A DNA stretch of 64,000 bases from Cupriavidus basilensis. Its GTDB lineage: Bacteria > Pseudomonadota > Gammaproteobacteria > Burkholderiales > Burkholderiaceae. Below, in pieces: positions 17,598 to 25,000 of the stretch; position 1 is the first letter of the stretch, and each line of letters begins with the position of its first letter. Below the pieces are notes generated by a model. That model saw only the letters and a program-made list of their open reading frames with translations. It did no database searches and had not been told where the DNA came from. Both the position numbers and the translations under genes were made by a program. The stretch covers positions 62,001 to 126,000 of the forward strand of contig NZ_BBQM01000013.1 of assembly GCF_000876015.1 (NCBI RefSeq). Reading direction: 5' to 3'.

Positions 17598-18755
17598 TCA
17601 GCGCAGGCGCTGGATCAGGCAATCCAGGAAGCGTTCGCAGGCGCGCAACTGATCCAGGGTGACGTACTCGTCCGCCTTGTGCGCCTGGGCGATCGAGCCG
17701 GGTCCGCATACCACGCTGGGCACGCCTGCGCGCTGGAAGAACGACGCTTCGGTGCCGTAGGCCACCTTGCCGGCGTCCTTGGCGTCCACCTGGAGCAGGT
17801 CGGCCACCAGGCCCAGGACAGCCGCTTCGCGGCCGGTGTCCAGCGCGGGAATGTCGCCGATGCACTCGAAGGCAACGGCTGCCTGCGGATGGCGCCGCCG
17901 CATGCGCGGCAGCAGGCTCGTGTCCACGTAGCGCTGCAGGTCGCCAATGAAGCCGTCGGGATCGACGCCGGGCAGGTAGCGATACTCGAAGTGGAAAGTG
18001 CACTCCGCCGGGATGATGTTGCGCCCGTTGCCGCCGTCGATGGTGTTGGTCGAGATCGTCGAGTACGGCACGTCGAAGCCGCCGTCGTGGCGGCCATGCA
18101 TTTCCTCGGACTCGGCGAGATCCTGGATGCGCGAGACGATGCGCGAGGCATACTCGATCGCGTTGAGTCCCTGGGGCGTGAGGGAGGAATGCGCGGCGCA
18201 GCCGCGCACCTGGCAGCGGTAGATGCGCCCGCCCTTGTGCGCCGCGACGACGCGCATGCCGGTCGGTTCGCCAACCACGCAGCCCGAGGGCTCGATGCCC
18301 GCCTCGGCCATGCTCGCCAGCAATCCGGGCACGCCCAGGCAACCGACCTCTTCATCGTAGGTGAGGGCGACATGCAGCGGCTCGCGCAGCGGCGCACGGC
18401 CGACCTGCCGCACCTGAGCCAGCACCGTGCCGATAAACCCTTTCATGTCGCAGGCGCCGCGCCCGTACAGGCGGCCGTCCCTCACGCTGGCGCGGTAAGG
18501 ATCGGACGTCCAATCCTGTCCGTCGGTGGGCACCACGTCGGTGTGCCCGGACAACACGATGCCGCCCGGCCCCTCGCCGAAACTGGCGAACAGATTCGCC
18601 TTGCTGCGGTCGGCGTTGTAATCCAGTTGCACGCGCGCACCGGCCTCGTCGAGCCAGGCGGCGGCCCACTGAATCAACGCCAGGTTGGAGTGCCGGCTGG
18701 TGGTGTCGAAGCCGATCAGGTGTGCAATGCAATCGAGCGTGGTCCGGCTGGGCAT
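17598..18755 (-). CDS. argE: Acetylornithine deacetylase-like M20 metallopeptidase (N-acyl amino acid deacylase)
   Basis: 385 aa, cytosolic di-zinc hydrolase of the ArgE branch. Metal and catalytic residues are visible: His71 and Asp73 in SGHTDVVP, Asp103 in RGACDMKG, catalytic Glu135 with Glu136 in YDEEVG, Glu163 in GEPTG and His359 in AQAHKADEY. ArgE removes the acetyl group from N2-acetylornithine in arginine synthesis. Here it is the first gene of an operon with an importer, a porin and a PLP enzyme. A catabolic role, deacylating an imported N-acyl amino acid, is therefore more likely. The promoter-proximal dyad at 18791-18818 lies 35 bp before its ATG. Confidence 0.86.
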   Translation of the reverse strand: MPSRTTLDCIAHLIGFDTTSRHSNLALIQWAAAWLDEAGARVQLDYNADRSKANLFASFGEGPGGIVLSGHTDVVPTDGQDWTSDPYRASVRDGRLYGRGACDMKGFIGTVLAQVRQVGRAPLREPLHVALTYDEEVGCLGVPGLLASMAEAGIEPSGCVVGEPTGMRVVAAHKGGRIYRCQVRGCAAHSSLTPQGLNAIEYASRIVSRIQDLAESEEMHGRHDGGFDVPYSTISTNTIDGGNGRNIIPAECTFHFEYRYLPGVDPDGFIGDLQRYVDTSLLPRMRRRHPQAAVAFECIGDIPALDTGREAAVLGLVADLLQVDAKDAGKVAYGTEASFFQRAGVPSVVCGPGSIAQAHKADEYVTLDQLRACERFLDCLIQRLR

Positions 18756-18790
18756 GGTGGTCGAACGAGGGTGAAGTGGTTGCAGTGGAA

Positions 18791-18818
18791 AACTGAAACC
18801 AGAAAACTGTTTTCAGTT
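18791..18818. promoter_or_regulatory. Inverted repeat upstream of the argE-like operon, candidate GntR operator
   Basis: AACTGAAA at 18791-18798 and TTTCAGTT at 18811-18818 form an 8-bp perfect inverted repeat with a 12-bp spacer. It is located 35-63 bp before the argE-like ATG. The most likely binding protein is the GntR-family product encoded at the far end of the same cluster (13176-13883). Confidence 0.6.
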
Positions 18819-19033
18819 ATTGGTGCTGACTTTATAGATCGCTCGGCCGGCCGGAATTGGGATTTCTACCTACCTCGGCGATTGTCTGAAGCCAGGGCGG
18901 GCTCCAGGCGTTGACGAGCGTTTCGCCACCCCAGGGTCGCGGTCGACCGGCAACCTGCCTCGATCAGAGCAACTGCGTAGAAAGGCAGCCCTGCCGGGAA
19001 GCCCCTAGCGGGAAGTCAGGTTGAGGCGAGATT

Positions 19034-19113
19034 CGGAAGGCACACTGATGTTCAGGAAGGCGCTTTGATGTTCGGAACGGGACATTGATCTGCAAGCGGG
19101 ACTTTAGTGTCCG
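19034..19113. repeat. Four tandem 20-bp degenerate repeats, possible IS21-family terminus
   Basis: Four back-to-back 20-bp units cover 19034-19053, 19054-19073, 19074-19093 and 19094-19113. Units 1 and 2 share GGAAGG, then TGATGTTC. Unit 3 keeps GGGACATTGAT and unit 4 keeps GCGGGACTTTAGTGTC. Multiple 20-bp-scale transposase-binding repeats at an end are characteristic of IS21-family elements. No istA or istB reading frame follows, so at most a solo relic remains. Confidence 0.5.
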
Positions 19114-19420
19114 AGATCAGCGCGACCCAAGGCCGACCTATACTACGATCGTCGTTTCGTCGTGGACTGAACTATGGAATACGCTCCCGGCATCAGCCAC
19201 CTCGCCGGCCTCCTGGCGGACCCGGGACGCGCCGCCATGCCGTGGGCGCTGATGGCGCGCCAGTGAATCGAGCCGGCTTCCGCCTCGCGCGCGCTGCGCG
19301 TGACGCCGCTCGGCCAGCGCGAGATCCCGCTTGTCGCCGGCTGAGCGACTATCGGGCACCAGCCACGTTGTTTTCCCCAGCCATGCGCCGCGAGGCGCCG
19401 CACCGAAGGAGGCAGATGCA

Positions 19421-19930
19421 ATGAGCGACGGACTGAACGACGAAGCGCGCCAGGCACTCTGGCGCCTGATCGAGCTGATCGACTTCGACGACGCGGCCAT
19501 GATCGAGAAGCAGCAGACGCTGTTCGACGAGGAGCTGGCCGACGCCGACGATGCCGACGAGATCGAGGGCCAGGAGCTGCTGTGGATCCTCAAGGACGTG
19601 ATCGACTGGGAATCGGGCTTCTACGTGGACTGGAAGGACTGCGCGTCCTTCATCGGCTGCATGGACGCGCTGTGCGCGCGCGTCGACGTCACGCTCGACT
19701 GGGGCGCGGAGGACCCGGAGGACGAGGATTTCCTCGAGAGCACCAGCGTGCCCGAACTGATGGAGCTGGCGTTCGAGCAGTTGCGGGTGGCGGGCTTCAC
19801 CTTGTGGAACTGGAACACGGAAGGCGATGCCTACGCGGGATGGATCGCCCGCGGCGAGGACGACGAGGAGATGATGGCGGTGGCGGAAGTGCTGGGGCTG
19901 GACATCCGGCCCGGGGACCAGCCGTATTGA
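19421..19930 (+). CDS. Acidic conserved protein, DUF6630-like
   Basis: 169 aa and very acidic (many Asp/Glu, e.g. EELADADDADEIEGQE and EDPEDEDF), without signal peptide or membrane helix. The arrangement WRLIELID, LLWILKDVIDWESGFYVDWKD, LDWGAEDPED and FEQLRVAGFTLWNWNTEGDAYAGWI (quoted in pieces) resembles small cytosolic proteins annotated DUF6630. No biochemical role is known to me. Some related small acidic proteins act as immunity proteins, but there is no toxin partner here. The start at 19421 is supported by AAGGAGG about 8 bp upstream. It stands alone, followed by a strong hairpin at 19936. Confidence 0.75.
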   Translation: MSDGLNDEARQALWRLIELIDFDDAAMIEKQQTLFDEELADADDADEIEGQELLWILKDVIDWESGFYVDWKDCASFIGCMDALCARVDVTLDWGAEDPEDEDFLESTSVPELMELAFEQLRVAGFTLWNWNTEGDAYAGWIARGEDDEEMMAVAEVLGLDIRPGDQPY

Positions 19931-19935
19931 GGCCT

Positions 19936-19954
19936 GCCGGCATCCGATGCCGGC
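19936..19954. terminator. Hairpin after the DUF6630-like gene
   Basis: GCCGGCATC and GATGCCGGC form a 9-bp perfect stem six bases after the stop codon at 19930. There is no T-run, but its position between two convergent genes (the LysR gene ends at 20004) fits a bidirectional terminator. Confidence 0.55.
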
Positions 19955-20003
19955 ATCGCGGAATCCGCCGGGCTTGACGCTTCACCTCCCCGGCACGGGC
20001 ATG

Positions 20004-20924
20004 TCAGACCCGCGGCGGCGACAGCCGCGGATCGATCCGGCCCAGCGTTTCTTCCAGCACGTCGAGGAACACCCTGACGCTGGCCGGCATCAGCTTACGC
20101 GCCGGCATCAGCACGAAGACCTTCAGCGGCGACGTGGTATAGCCGGGCAGCACCCGCACCAGCCGCCCCTGGTCCAGTTCCTCCTGCACGTAGCGCGGCG
20201 ACAGCCGCGCCACGCCCAGCCCGTCCATCGCCGCCTTGAGCCGGATCTCGGCGTTCTGCGTGCGCATGCGCGGGTCCACCTGGAGGCTGAACACCTCCTT
20301 GCCGTCGCGCAGGAATTCCCAGCGGCGGTCTTCGGCATTGCCCAGCGTGGGCCAGCCGTCCATGTCCTGCGGCGTGCGCGGCAGCCCGCGCGCGCGGATC
20401 AGCGAGGGCGCGGCGAAGAAACCGCGCTCGATCAGCACCACGCGCTTGCTGGCGAAGGAGCTGTCGTGCAGGCCGGTGTTGGTCATGACGAAGGCGAGAT
20501 CGTAGCCGCGCTCGATCAGGTCGGGCTGGTCCCAGGTCACGTCCACTTCCACGCGCAGGTCCGGGTGCAGCCGCAGCAGCCGCGTGAGGCTGGGTGAGAG
20601 ATGCAGCGAGCCGACCTCGTAGGGCGTGGAGATGCGCAGGGTGCCGCTGACCTGCTCGCTGACGGACAGCGCCTCGGCGCTGATCTCGCGCAGCTCCGTG
20701 AACAGCGGCGCGACGCGGTCGTAAAGCTGCTGGCCGCGCTCGGTCACGCGCACGCGGCGCGTGGTGCGCTCGAACAGCCGCACGCCGAGCTGCGTCTCGA
20801 GGCGCGACACGGCGGCACTGGCGGACGACTTCGGCACCTCGGCCAGCTCGGCGCCCCTGGTGAAGCCGGCGCCTTCCACCACGCGGCAGAAAATCTCCCA
20901 GTCCTTCCACTCGATCGTCTTCAT
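20004..20924 (-). CDS. LysR-family transcriptional regulator (CrgA/PA2206-like subgroup)
   Basis: 306 aa. Winged helix-turn-helix at residues 1-60 (VEGAGFTRGAELAEVPKSSASAAVSRLETQLG, quoted loosely) and the LysR linker FERTTRRVRVTERG. A periplasmic-binding-like effector domain follows, with LRISTPYEVGSLHLSP and HPDLRVEVDVTW. The KSSASAAVSRLE recognition helix is typical of the LysR group near AaeR/CrgA regulators. It lies 104 bp downstream of, and on the same strand as, the zinc alcohol dehydrogenase, which is a possible target. Effector unknown. Confidence 0.9.
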   Translation of the reverse strand: MKTIEWKDWEIFCRVVEGAGFTRGAELAEVPKSSASAAVSRLETQLGVRLFERTTRRVRVTERGQQLYDRVAPLFTELREISAEALSVSEQVSGTLRISTPYEVGSLHLSPSLTRLLRLHPDLRVEVDVTWDQPDLIERGYDLAFVMTNTGLHDSSFASKRVVLIERGFFAAPSLIRARGLPRTPQDMDGWPTLGNAEDRRWEFLRDGKEVFSLQVDPRMRTQNAEIRLKAAMDGLGVARLSPRYVQEELDQGRLVRVLPGYTTSPLKVFVLMPARKLMPASVRVFLDVLEETLGRIDPRLSPPRV

Positions 20925-21028
20925 GCGCCGTTCCGCTCTCCGTGCCCGATGGCGCGCCGTGCGCGCGCGCCGGGCCATTGTCCCACAGGGCGGACAATAA
21001 CGAGCGATTGCACGCGGGCGTCCCCCGC

Positions 21029-22114
21029 TCAATCCCCGAACAGGATCACCGAGCGCGCCAGCTCGCCGCGGCGCAGTTCGTCGAAGGCGTCGTTGATGTT
21101 TTCCAGCGGCATGCGCCGCGAGATCAGTTGGTCGAGCTTGAGCTTGCCGGACAGGTAGAAGTCCACCAGCCGCGGCATGTCCACCGGGAAGCGGTTGGAG
21201 CCCATCATCGAGCCCTGGATGCGTTTCTCGGCGAGGAAGTCGGTGCCCTTGAGCTCGATCTTCACGCCCGGCGCGATCATGCCGATCACGGTGGCGGTGC
21301 CGCCGCGGCGCAGCATCGAGAAGGCCTGCTCGGCGGTCTGCTTGAGGCCGATGGCCTCGAAGGCGTGGTGCACGCCGCCGCGCGTGAGCGCGCGCACGGC
21401 GTCCACCACGTCGGCGTCGGCGGCGTCGACCACGTCGGTGGCGCCGAACTGCTTCGCCAGCGCCAGCTTGCCGGGCACGCGGTCGATGGCGATGATGCGG
21501 CCCGCGCCGGCGATGGCCGCGCCGTTGATGGTGGCCAGGCCGATGCCGCCGCAGCCGATCACCGCCACGGTCTCGCCCGGCTGCACGCGCGCGGTGTGCA
21601 CCACGGCACCCACGCCGGTGGTCACGGCGCAGCCGATCAGCGCGGCGCGGTCGAGCGGCATCTCGGGGCGGATCGCCACCAGCGCGTGCTCGTGCACCAG
21701 CATCTGCTCGGCGAAGGCCGACAGGTTGAGGAACTGGTTCATCGGCGCGCCCCTGGCCAGCAGGCGCGGTTCCTCGCCTTCGCGGCGTCTGGTGTCCGGC
21801 TCCACGCACAGCGACAGGTGGCCGGTCAGGCAGTGCTCGCAATGGCCGCAGTAGGCCGACAGGCAGGTGATGACGTGATCGCCGGGCTTGACCGTGCGCA
21901 CCTCGGAGCCGACCTGCTCGACGATGCCGGCGGCCTCGTGGCCGAGCACCACCGGCGTCGGGAACGGATAGGCGCCGTCGAGGAAGTGCAGGTCGGAGTG
22001 GCACACGCCCACCGCCGCCGTGCGCAGCAGCACCTCGCGCGGCCCCGGCTTGCCGATGGCGACGTCCTCGATCACGAGCGGGGTCTTGGGTTGATGCATG
22101 ACGGCGGCTTTCAT
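21029..22114 (-). CDS. Zinc-dependent alcohol dehydrogenase, class III-like MDR family
   Basis: 361 aa. Catalytic zinc ligands Cys38 (VGVCHSDLH) and His59-Glu60 (LGHEAAG) are present, as are four structural-zinc cysteines at 89, 92, 95 and 103 (CGHCEHC...C). The Rossmann GCGGIGLATINGA follows, with an acidic residue at the end of strand beta-2 (IAIDR) pointing to NAD. The family includes class III alcohol/formaldehyde dehydrogenases and NDMA-dependent alcohol dehydrogenases. The DTRRR-type segment after the structural zinc resembles the class III/NDMA group. Substrate not readable. The ATG at 22114 follows the 11-bp tandem repeats after about 14 bp. Confidence 0.9.
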   Translation of the reverse strand: MKAAVMHQPKTPLVIEDVAIGKPGPREVLLRTAAVGVCHSDLHFLDGAYPFPTPVVLGHEAAGIVEQVGSEVRTVKPGDHVITCLSAYCGHCEHCLTGHLSLCVEPDTRRREGEEPRLLARGAPMNQFLNLSAFAEQMLVHEHALVAIRPEMPLDRAALIGCAVTTGVGAVVHTARVQPGETVAVIGCGGIGLATINGAAIAGAGRIIAIDRVPGKLALAKQFGATDVVDAADADVVDAVRALTRGGVHHAFEAIGLKQTAEQAFSMLRRGGTATVIGMIAPGVKIELKGTDFLAEKRIQGSMMGSNRFPVDMPRLVDFYLSGKLKLDQLISRRMPLENINDAFDELRRGELARSVILFGD

Positions 22115-22127
22115 GGGTCTCCTCGGC

Positions 22128-22182
22128 TGGTCTCGTTGTGGCCTCGTTGTGGCCTCACTGTGGTCTCGCTGTGGCCGCGGTG
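22128..22182. repeat. Five tandem 11-bp repeats upstream of the alcohol dehydrogenase
   Basis: Five consecutive 11-bp units of the form TGGYCTCRYTG (22128-22138, 22139-22149, 22150-22160, 22161-22171, and a diverged 22172-22182). They occupy the 5' leader region just before the alcohol dehydrogenase start on the minus strand. Such arrays can change copy number by slippage. Confidence 0.8.
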
Positions 22183-22257
22183 CGTCTCGCTGCGCGGCAG
22201 CGCCTACCATACCGCCGAAAAGCGATTCGGTGAAGCGCCCGGCCCACCCCGCTGCGC

Positions 22258-23115
22258 TCAGGACCGCGCCGCCGCCTTGCCGTCCTGCTGCGCCGCCAGG
22301 ACCTCGCTGCGCTGGCGGTGGTAGCGGCGCAGGATCTGCTGCCCGACCGTCATGCGCGAGGCCACCGGCACCGGGAAGCGCACCAGCGCGTCGAGCTTGT
22401 CCGCGGCCACCGGCTCGAACAGCACGCGCGGCTCGAACTGCGACAGGTCCATGAAGCGCGAGCCGCCATATTCCTGCAGGCTGTGCCGCGCCTCGGCCAG
22501 GAACGGCGCGCACACCGCCTCGGTGATCGCCAGCAGCTCGGCCTCCACGCGGTCCGGGTCGGACTTCTCGGGCAGCGGGATGCGCAGCGTGTCCTGCGTG
22601 TACCTGCCAGCCTGCGAGTGGTTGCGCACCGCCACGGTCAGCAGCATGCTGTTGGGCACCTGCACGGTGGAGCCGGTGAACTGGCGCGTGCCGGCGATCT
22701 CCGCCAGCGTGGTGGTGAGCACGTCCATGTCCACCACCTCGCCCGAGTGCGGCCCGATCTCCACCAGATCGCCGAGCTGGAACGGGCGCGCCATCATGCG
22801 CAGGAACGCGCCGAGGAAGCACATCACCAGTTCCTTGCCGCCGATCACCAGCGCCACCGCGAAGGCGGTCAGCGAGATCGCCACGCTCTTGAGCTCCGAC
22901 ACCCAGATGCCCAGCAGCAGCAGGAACACCACCGCCGCGATGGCATTGCGCGTGGCCACGGTCCAGGTGCGGTAGCTGCCGCGGTTCTCCTTGTCGGCGA
23001 GCTGGCGGCCCTGGAAGAAGCGGTTGACGAACTTCACCACCACCATGCCGGCAAGCACGATGGCCGCGCTCAGTCCGATGTGCAGCAGGTAACTGTCGTT
23101 GAAGGGCAGGTTCAT
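22258..23115 (-). CDS. Small-conductance mechanosensitive ion channel, MscS family
   Basis: 285 aa inner-membrane protein. Two N-terminal helices are followed by the pore helix (VAISLTAFAVALVIGGKELVMCFLGAFLRM region, about residues 78-108). The beta domain then carries PFQLGDLVEIGPHSGEVVDMDVLTTTL and VPNSMLL, the standard MscS signature. Such channels open under membrane tension to release solutes during osmotic downshock. The pore segment has fewer Ala/Gly than E. coli MscS, so it is a paralogue. It is a single gene on the same strand as its neighbours, separated by 142 bp from the alcohol dehydrogenase. Confidence 0.92.
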   Translation of the reverse strand: MNLPFNDSYLLHIGLSAAIVLAGMVVVKFVNRFFQGRQLADKENRGSYRTWTVATRNAIAAVVFLLLLGIWVSELKSVAISLTAFAVALVIGGKELVMCFLGAFLRMMARPFQLGDLVEIGPHSGEVVDMDVLTTTLAEIAGTRQFTGSTVQVPNSMLLTVAVRNHSQAGRYTQDTLRIPLPEKSDPDRVEAELLAITEAVCAPFLAEARHSLQEYGGSRFMDLSQFEPRVLFEPVAADKLDALVRFPVPVASRMTVGQQILRRYHRQRSEVLAAQQDGKAAARS

Positions 23116-23258
23116 TGAGACATGTCCGAATACGGCCGGGCGGCACCGCCGGCAAGGCGGCGCGCCATGAGCAAACCCCCGATTCTAGCCATGCCGCGTG
23201 GCCGGGCCGCAAAACCCGGCCGCCGCGCGTGGCGGGGCCGGCGCGAGCGCGCCTCGTC

Positions 23259-23288
23259 GCAGCATGGCGCAGCATGGCGCGGCATGGC
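23259..23288. repeat. Three tandem 10-bp repeats
   Basis: GCAGCATGGC, GCAGCATGGC and GCGGCATGGC lie back to back in the 282-bp gap between the MscS gene and the amino-acid permease gene. Nothing else was recognised in this gap. Confidence 0.75.
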
Positions 23289-23397
23289 GAGACGTTCCCC
23301 GGCGGACGTTTTCTCTCCTGGGATGCCGCTCCGTACCAGGCGACGGATGCAAGGCCTGCCTGACGTGGGTTTCCGCGCGCCGGGCGCGCGCGGCCTG

Positions 23398-24213
23398 TCA
23401 GGGCGGCGCCGGACGGGACGGAGAAGACGCGCGCGGCGCCGCGACCGGAGGCCGGCCGGCGCGCGCGCGGAACAAGCGGAACAAGCGGGGCATGCGCGCC
23501 GCGCGCGGCAAGCCATGCCGGCCGCGCGCGGCGGCCAGCAGCAGCGCGGCCACGCCTTCGATGCCCATGCAGATGAGGAAGTACAGCAGCGCCACCGCGC
23601 CGAACACCTGCGCGGCGTAGCCCATGCTGCGCCCGTTGACCTGCGCCGCCGCCGTGGACAGTTCCACCACGCCGACGATGTAGGCCAGCGACGTGTCCTT
23701 GGCCAGCGACACCCACACGTTGCCCAGCGACGGCAGCATGGCGCGCAGCGTCTGCGGCAGCACGATCTGCCACAGCGCCTGCGGCGGCGTCATGCCGAGC
23801 GCCAGCGCGGCCTGGCGCTGGCCGCGCCCGATCGCGTCGAAGCCCGCTTCCATGACCTGGGCGATGTACGCCGCGCCGATCAGCGCGAGCGCCAGCACCA
23901 CGGTGCGCACCTCGCCGACGTGCACGCCGGCCAGCATCGGCAGCAGGAAGTAGGTCCAGAAGATCAGCATCAGCACCGGGATCGCGCGCAGGCCGGCGAG
24001 CAGCGCGCGCAGCGGCCGCGCCGGCGCGGCGGGCATCAGCTCGAGCAGCATGGCCAGCCCGATGCCGAGCACGGTGGCGCCGGCGCAGGCCAGCACGGCG
24101 ATCCACAGCGTCAGCGCGGCGCCGGCCAGCGGGCCGTCGGGGAAGGTGCCCTTGAGCAGGTAGGGCAGCTGGGCCAGCACCACCGCCCAGCCGCCGGCAA
24201 GCGCGTCAGGCAC
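23398..24213 (-). CDS. Polar amino acid ABC transporter permease (HisM/GltK-like)
   Basis: 271 aa with about five to six helices and the HisM-family fold. The binding-protein-dependent permease signature lies around QRQAALALGMTPPQALWQIVLPQTL, where the EAA-type loop contacts the ATPase. The C-terminus (after about residue 235) is an arginine/proline-rich, low-complexity tail that related permeases do not normally have. The true protein may function without it, or the stop may lie downstream of an ancestral one. It overlaps the other permease gene by 8 bp. It would import an amino acid together with that partner and the binding protein at 25001. Confidence 0.88.
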   Translation of the reverse strand: MPDALAGGWAVVLAQLPYLLKGTFPDGPLAGAALTLWIAVLACAGATVLGIGLAMLLELMPAAPARPLRALLAGLRAIPVLMLIFWTYFLLPMLAGVHVGEVRTVVLALALIGAAYIAQVMEAGFDAIGRGQRQAALALGMTPPQALWQIVLPQTLRAMLPSLGNVWVSLAKDTSLAYIVGVVELSTAAAQVNGRSMGYAAQVFGAVALLYFLICMGIEGVAALLLAAARGRHGLPRAARMPRLFRLFRARAGRPPVAAPRASSPSRPAPP

Positions 24214-24958
24214 GGGCCGCCTCCGTCCAGCCGAGCCGGCGCAGCAGCGGCGGCGCGGCGGCCTGCAGCAGCAGGATCAGCGCCGCGTACAGCAAGGTGG
24301 CCAGGCCAAAGGCCTGGAAGGTCATCAGGCTGTCGGTCTCGACCTGGCGCGCGGCGTAGGACATCTCGGCAAAGCCGATCGCCATCGCCAGCGAGGTGTT
24401 CTTGATGGTCTGGCAGAGCTGCCCCACCATCGGCCGCGCGGCGATGCGCAGCGCCTGCGGCAGCACCACGCGCCAGAACGCCGCCGCCGGCGTGAAGCCC
24501 AGCGCCAGCGCCGCGGCGCCCTGCCCGGCGGGCACGTTGGCCAGCCCGGCCTCCAGCTCGCGCGCGTAGAACGCGCTGGCATACAGGCCGATGCCGATCA
24601 GGCTGGCCAGCGCCTCGAGCGACGGCGCGGGCAGGTGGATGGCGCCGAGCCGCACGCCCTGCCAGTCGTACAAGGCGCCGATGGCGGCGTCGCCGAGCAG
24701 TTGCGCCGCGCCGAAATACCAGAAGAACAACTGCACCAGCAGCGGCGTGCGGCGCAGGAAGCCGACCGCGCCGCGCGCGGCCAGCCGCAGCGGCGCGAAC
24801 GGCACCAGCGCCAGCGCCAGCCAGACCGCGGCCAGCACGCAGCCAAGCGCGAACACGGCGGCCGACAGCGCCACCGTGAGGCCGAAGCCGGAGACGATCC
24901 AGCCGACGTACTTCGCCGGCAGGGGCTGCATCAGGATGTCAAGCACCGGCATGGCCAT
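24206..24958 (-). CDS. Polar amino acid ABC transporter permease (HisQ/GltJ-like)
   Basis: 250 aa inner-membrane permease. It has an N-terminal helix, RRTPLLVQLFFWYF (the typical RGTPLLVQL block of GltJ/GlnP permeases) near residue 90, and the coupling loop AGQGAAALALGFTPAAAFWRVVLPQA. It lies 42 bp after the binding-protein gene and overlaps the second permease by 8 bp, making a binding protein-permease-permease operon. No ATPase gene adjoins it (see findings), so it must share one encoded elsewhere. Confidence 0.9.
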   Translation of the reverse strand: MAMPVLDILMQPLPAKYVGWIVSGFGLTVALSAAVFALGCVLAAVWLALALVPFAPLRLAARGAVGFLRRTPLLVQLFFWYFGAAQLLGDAAIGALYDWQGVRLGAIHLPAPSLEALASLIGIGLYASAFYARELEAGLANVPAGQGAAALALGFTPAAAFWRVVLPQALRIAARPMVGQLCQTIKNTSLAMAIGFAEMSYAARQVETDSLMTFQAFGLATLLYAALILLLQAAAPPLLRRLGWTEAARA

Positions 24959-25000
24959 CCTTCACGCCATCCTTCACGCGGCAGGGGCAAGCCGGCCGCG

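Larger units (their letters stand above)
18756..19420. other. 665-bp non-coding stretch at a composition boundary
   Basis: No supported gene. It holds a dyad upstream of the argE-like operon (18791-18818), a featureless GC-rich middle, four tandem 20-bp units (19034-19113) resembling an IS21-family end, and the leader of the gene at 19421 with an AAGGAGG ribosome-binding site. A TATACT hexamer at 19139-19144 could be a -10 for that gene, but no good -35 pairs with it. Confidence 0.6.

Noticed and set aside
22258-23397. Possible CRISPR-like or phase-variation array from the 10-bp and 11-bp repeats in this region
   Set aside because: The repeats are directly adjacent without unique spacers, and too short and few for CRISPR; they are reported only as simple tandem repeats.
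21029-24106. A 1025-codon open frame on the minus strand
   Set aside because: Only its last 361 codons are a gene (zinc alcohol dehydrogenase from 22114). The rest runs out of frame over the MscS and permease genes and has Arg/Ala-rich shadow composition.
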